A DNA stretch of 6,937 nucleotides from Planctomycetota bacterium (GTDB lineage: Bacteria; Planctomycetota; Planctomycetia; Pirellulales; UBA7805), in contig JAUWIQ010000106.1 in assembly GCA_030605285.1 (NCBI GenBank), positions 1 to 6,937 of the forward strand. The letters run 5' to 3'. The position numbers and the translations under genes were made by a program. A model generated the notes under the pieces. The model was not told the DNA's origin, ran no database searches, and was given only the letters and a program-made list of their open reading frames with translations. Positions 6,762 through 6,937 of the stretch are shown in pieces; the stretch's first letter is position 1; each line of letters begins with the position of its first letter.

Positions 6762-6937
6762 TTAGGAGGAGAGTTGATAGATATCCGGGCCAACATGCTC
6801 TGTCTTGACTTCACCGAAGAGGGTGAAGGCATTGGCGTCGTAGAGCTTAATCGGGAGAATTGGGCCGACCTGCCGACGATTCCCCTCAAACACCACAATC
6901 TGGTCCCATAGCGTGCGGCCTGTCAACTGCAGCAATG
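6762..6937 (-). CDS. miaB: tRNA methylthiotransferase MiaB, C-terminal part only
   Basis: The gene enters from the right edge, and only its last 57 codons plus the stop (TAA at 6764-6762) are visible. The fragment includes GRTLWDQIVVFEGNRR, PIKLYDANAFTLFGEV and a final HVGPDIYQLSS. This is the TRAM domain that ends radical-SAM methylthiotransferases and binds the tRNA. MiaB adds a methylthio group to N6-isopentenyladenosine at position 37 of tRNAs reading UNN codons. The catalytic iron-sulfur and SAM-binding parts lie outside the window. The sister enzymes MtaB and RimO also end in TRAM domains, but the wording of this tail fits planctomycete MiaB best as I remember it. It is upstream of glnE on the same strand, probably in one transcript. 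Confidence 0.8.
   Translation of the reverse strand, partial: LLQLTGRTLWDQIVVFEGNRRQVGPILPIKLYDANAFTLFGEVKTEHVGPDIYQLSS

Overview
The window holds three protein-coding regions, all recognisable housekeeping genes. I found no RNA gene, mobile element, CRISPR array or defence system. The proteins most resemble Planctomycetota homologues: a class II ribonucleotide reductase with a TSCPD module and Cys-rich tail, a long GlnE, and a MiaB C-terminus reading IVVFEGNRR and ending in HVGPDIYQLSS. This placement rests on remembered family resemblance, not on a search. Base composition is moderate, with a clearly AT-rich stretch at the left end.

Layout, left to right. Positions 1-435 contain no convincing gene and form the upstream and leader region of nrdJ. 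In it I see a hairpin whose T-tract faces leftward (81-118), a good sigma70-like promoter (196-223), a weaker second promoter (261-290), two NrdR-box-like sites whose starts are 31 bp apart (234-249 and 265-280), a strong inverted repeat (241-273), further leader structure, and a ribosome binding site (421-427). Positions 436-3420 (+) encode the adenosylcobalamin-dependent ribonucleotide reductase NrdJ, complete, with all expected catalytic cysteines. Positions 3421-3560 are a convergent intergenic gap with a terminator-like inverted repeat that could serve both strands. Positions 3561-6686 (-) encode GlnE, the bifunctional glutamine synthetase adenylyltransferase / adenylyl-removing enzyme, complete, with both nucleotidyltransferase domains intact. 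Positions 6762-6937 (-) are the last 57 codons of miaB, the tRNA methylthiotransferase gene, which runs off the right edge and probably lies in the same transcript as glnE.

Functionally, NrdJ makes deoxyribonucleotides for DNA synthesis with or without oxygen but needs B12. GlnE tunes glutamine synthetase to nitrogen status. MiaB modifies A37 of tRNAs reading UNN codons. nrdJ is transcribed toward glnE, so the two are not co-transcribed. The most interesting part of the window is the nrdJ control region; the coding genes look ordinary.
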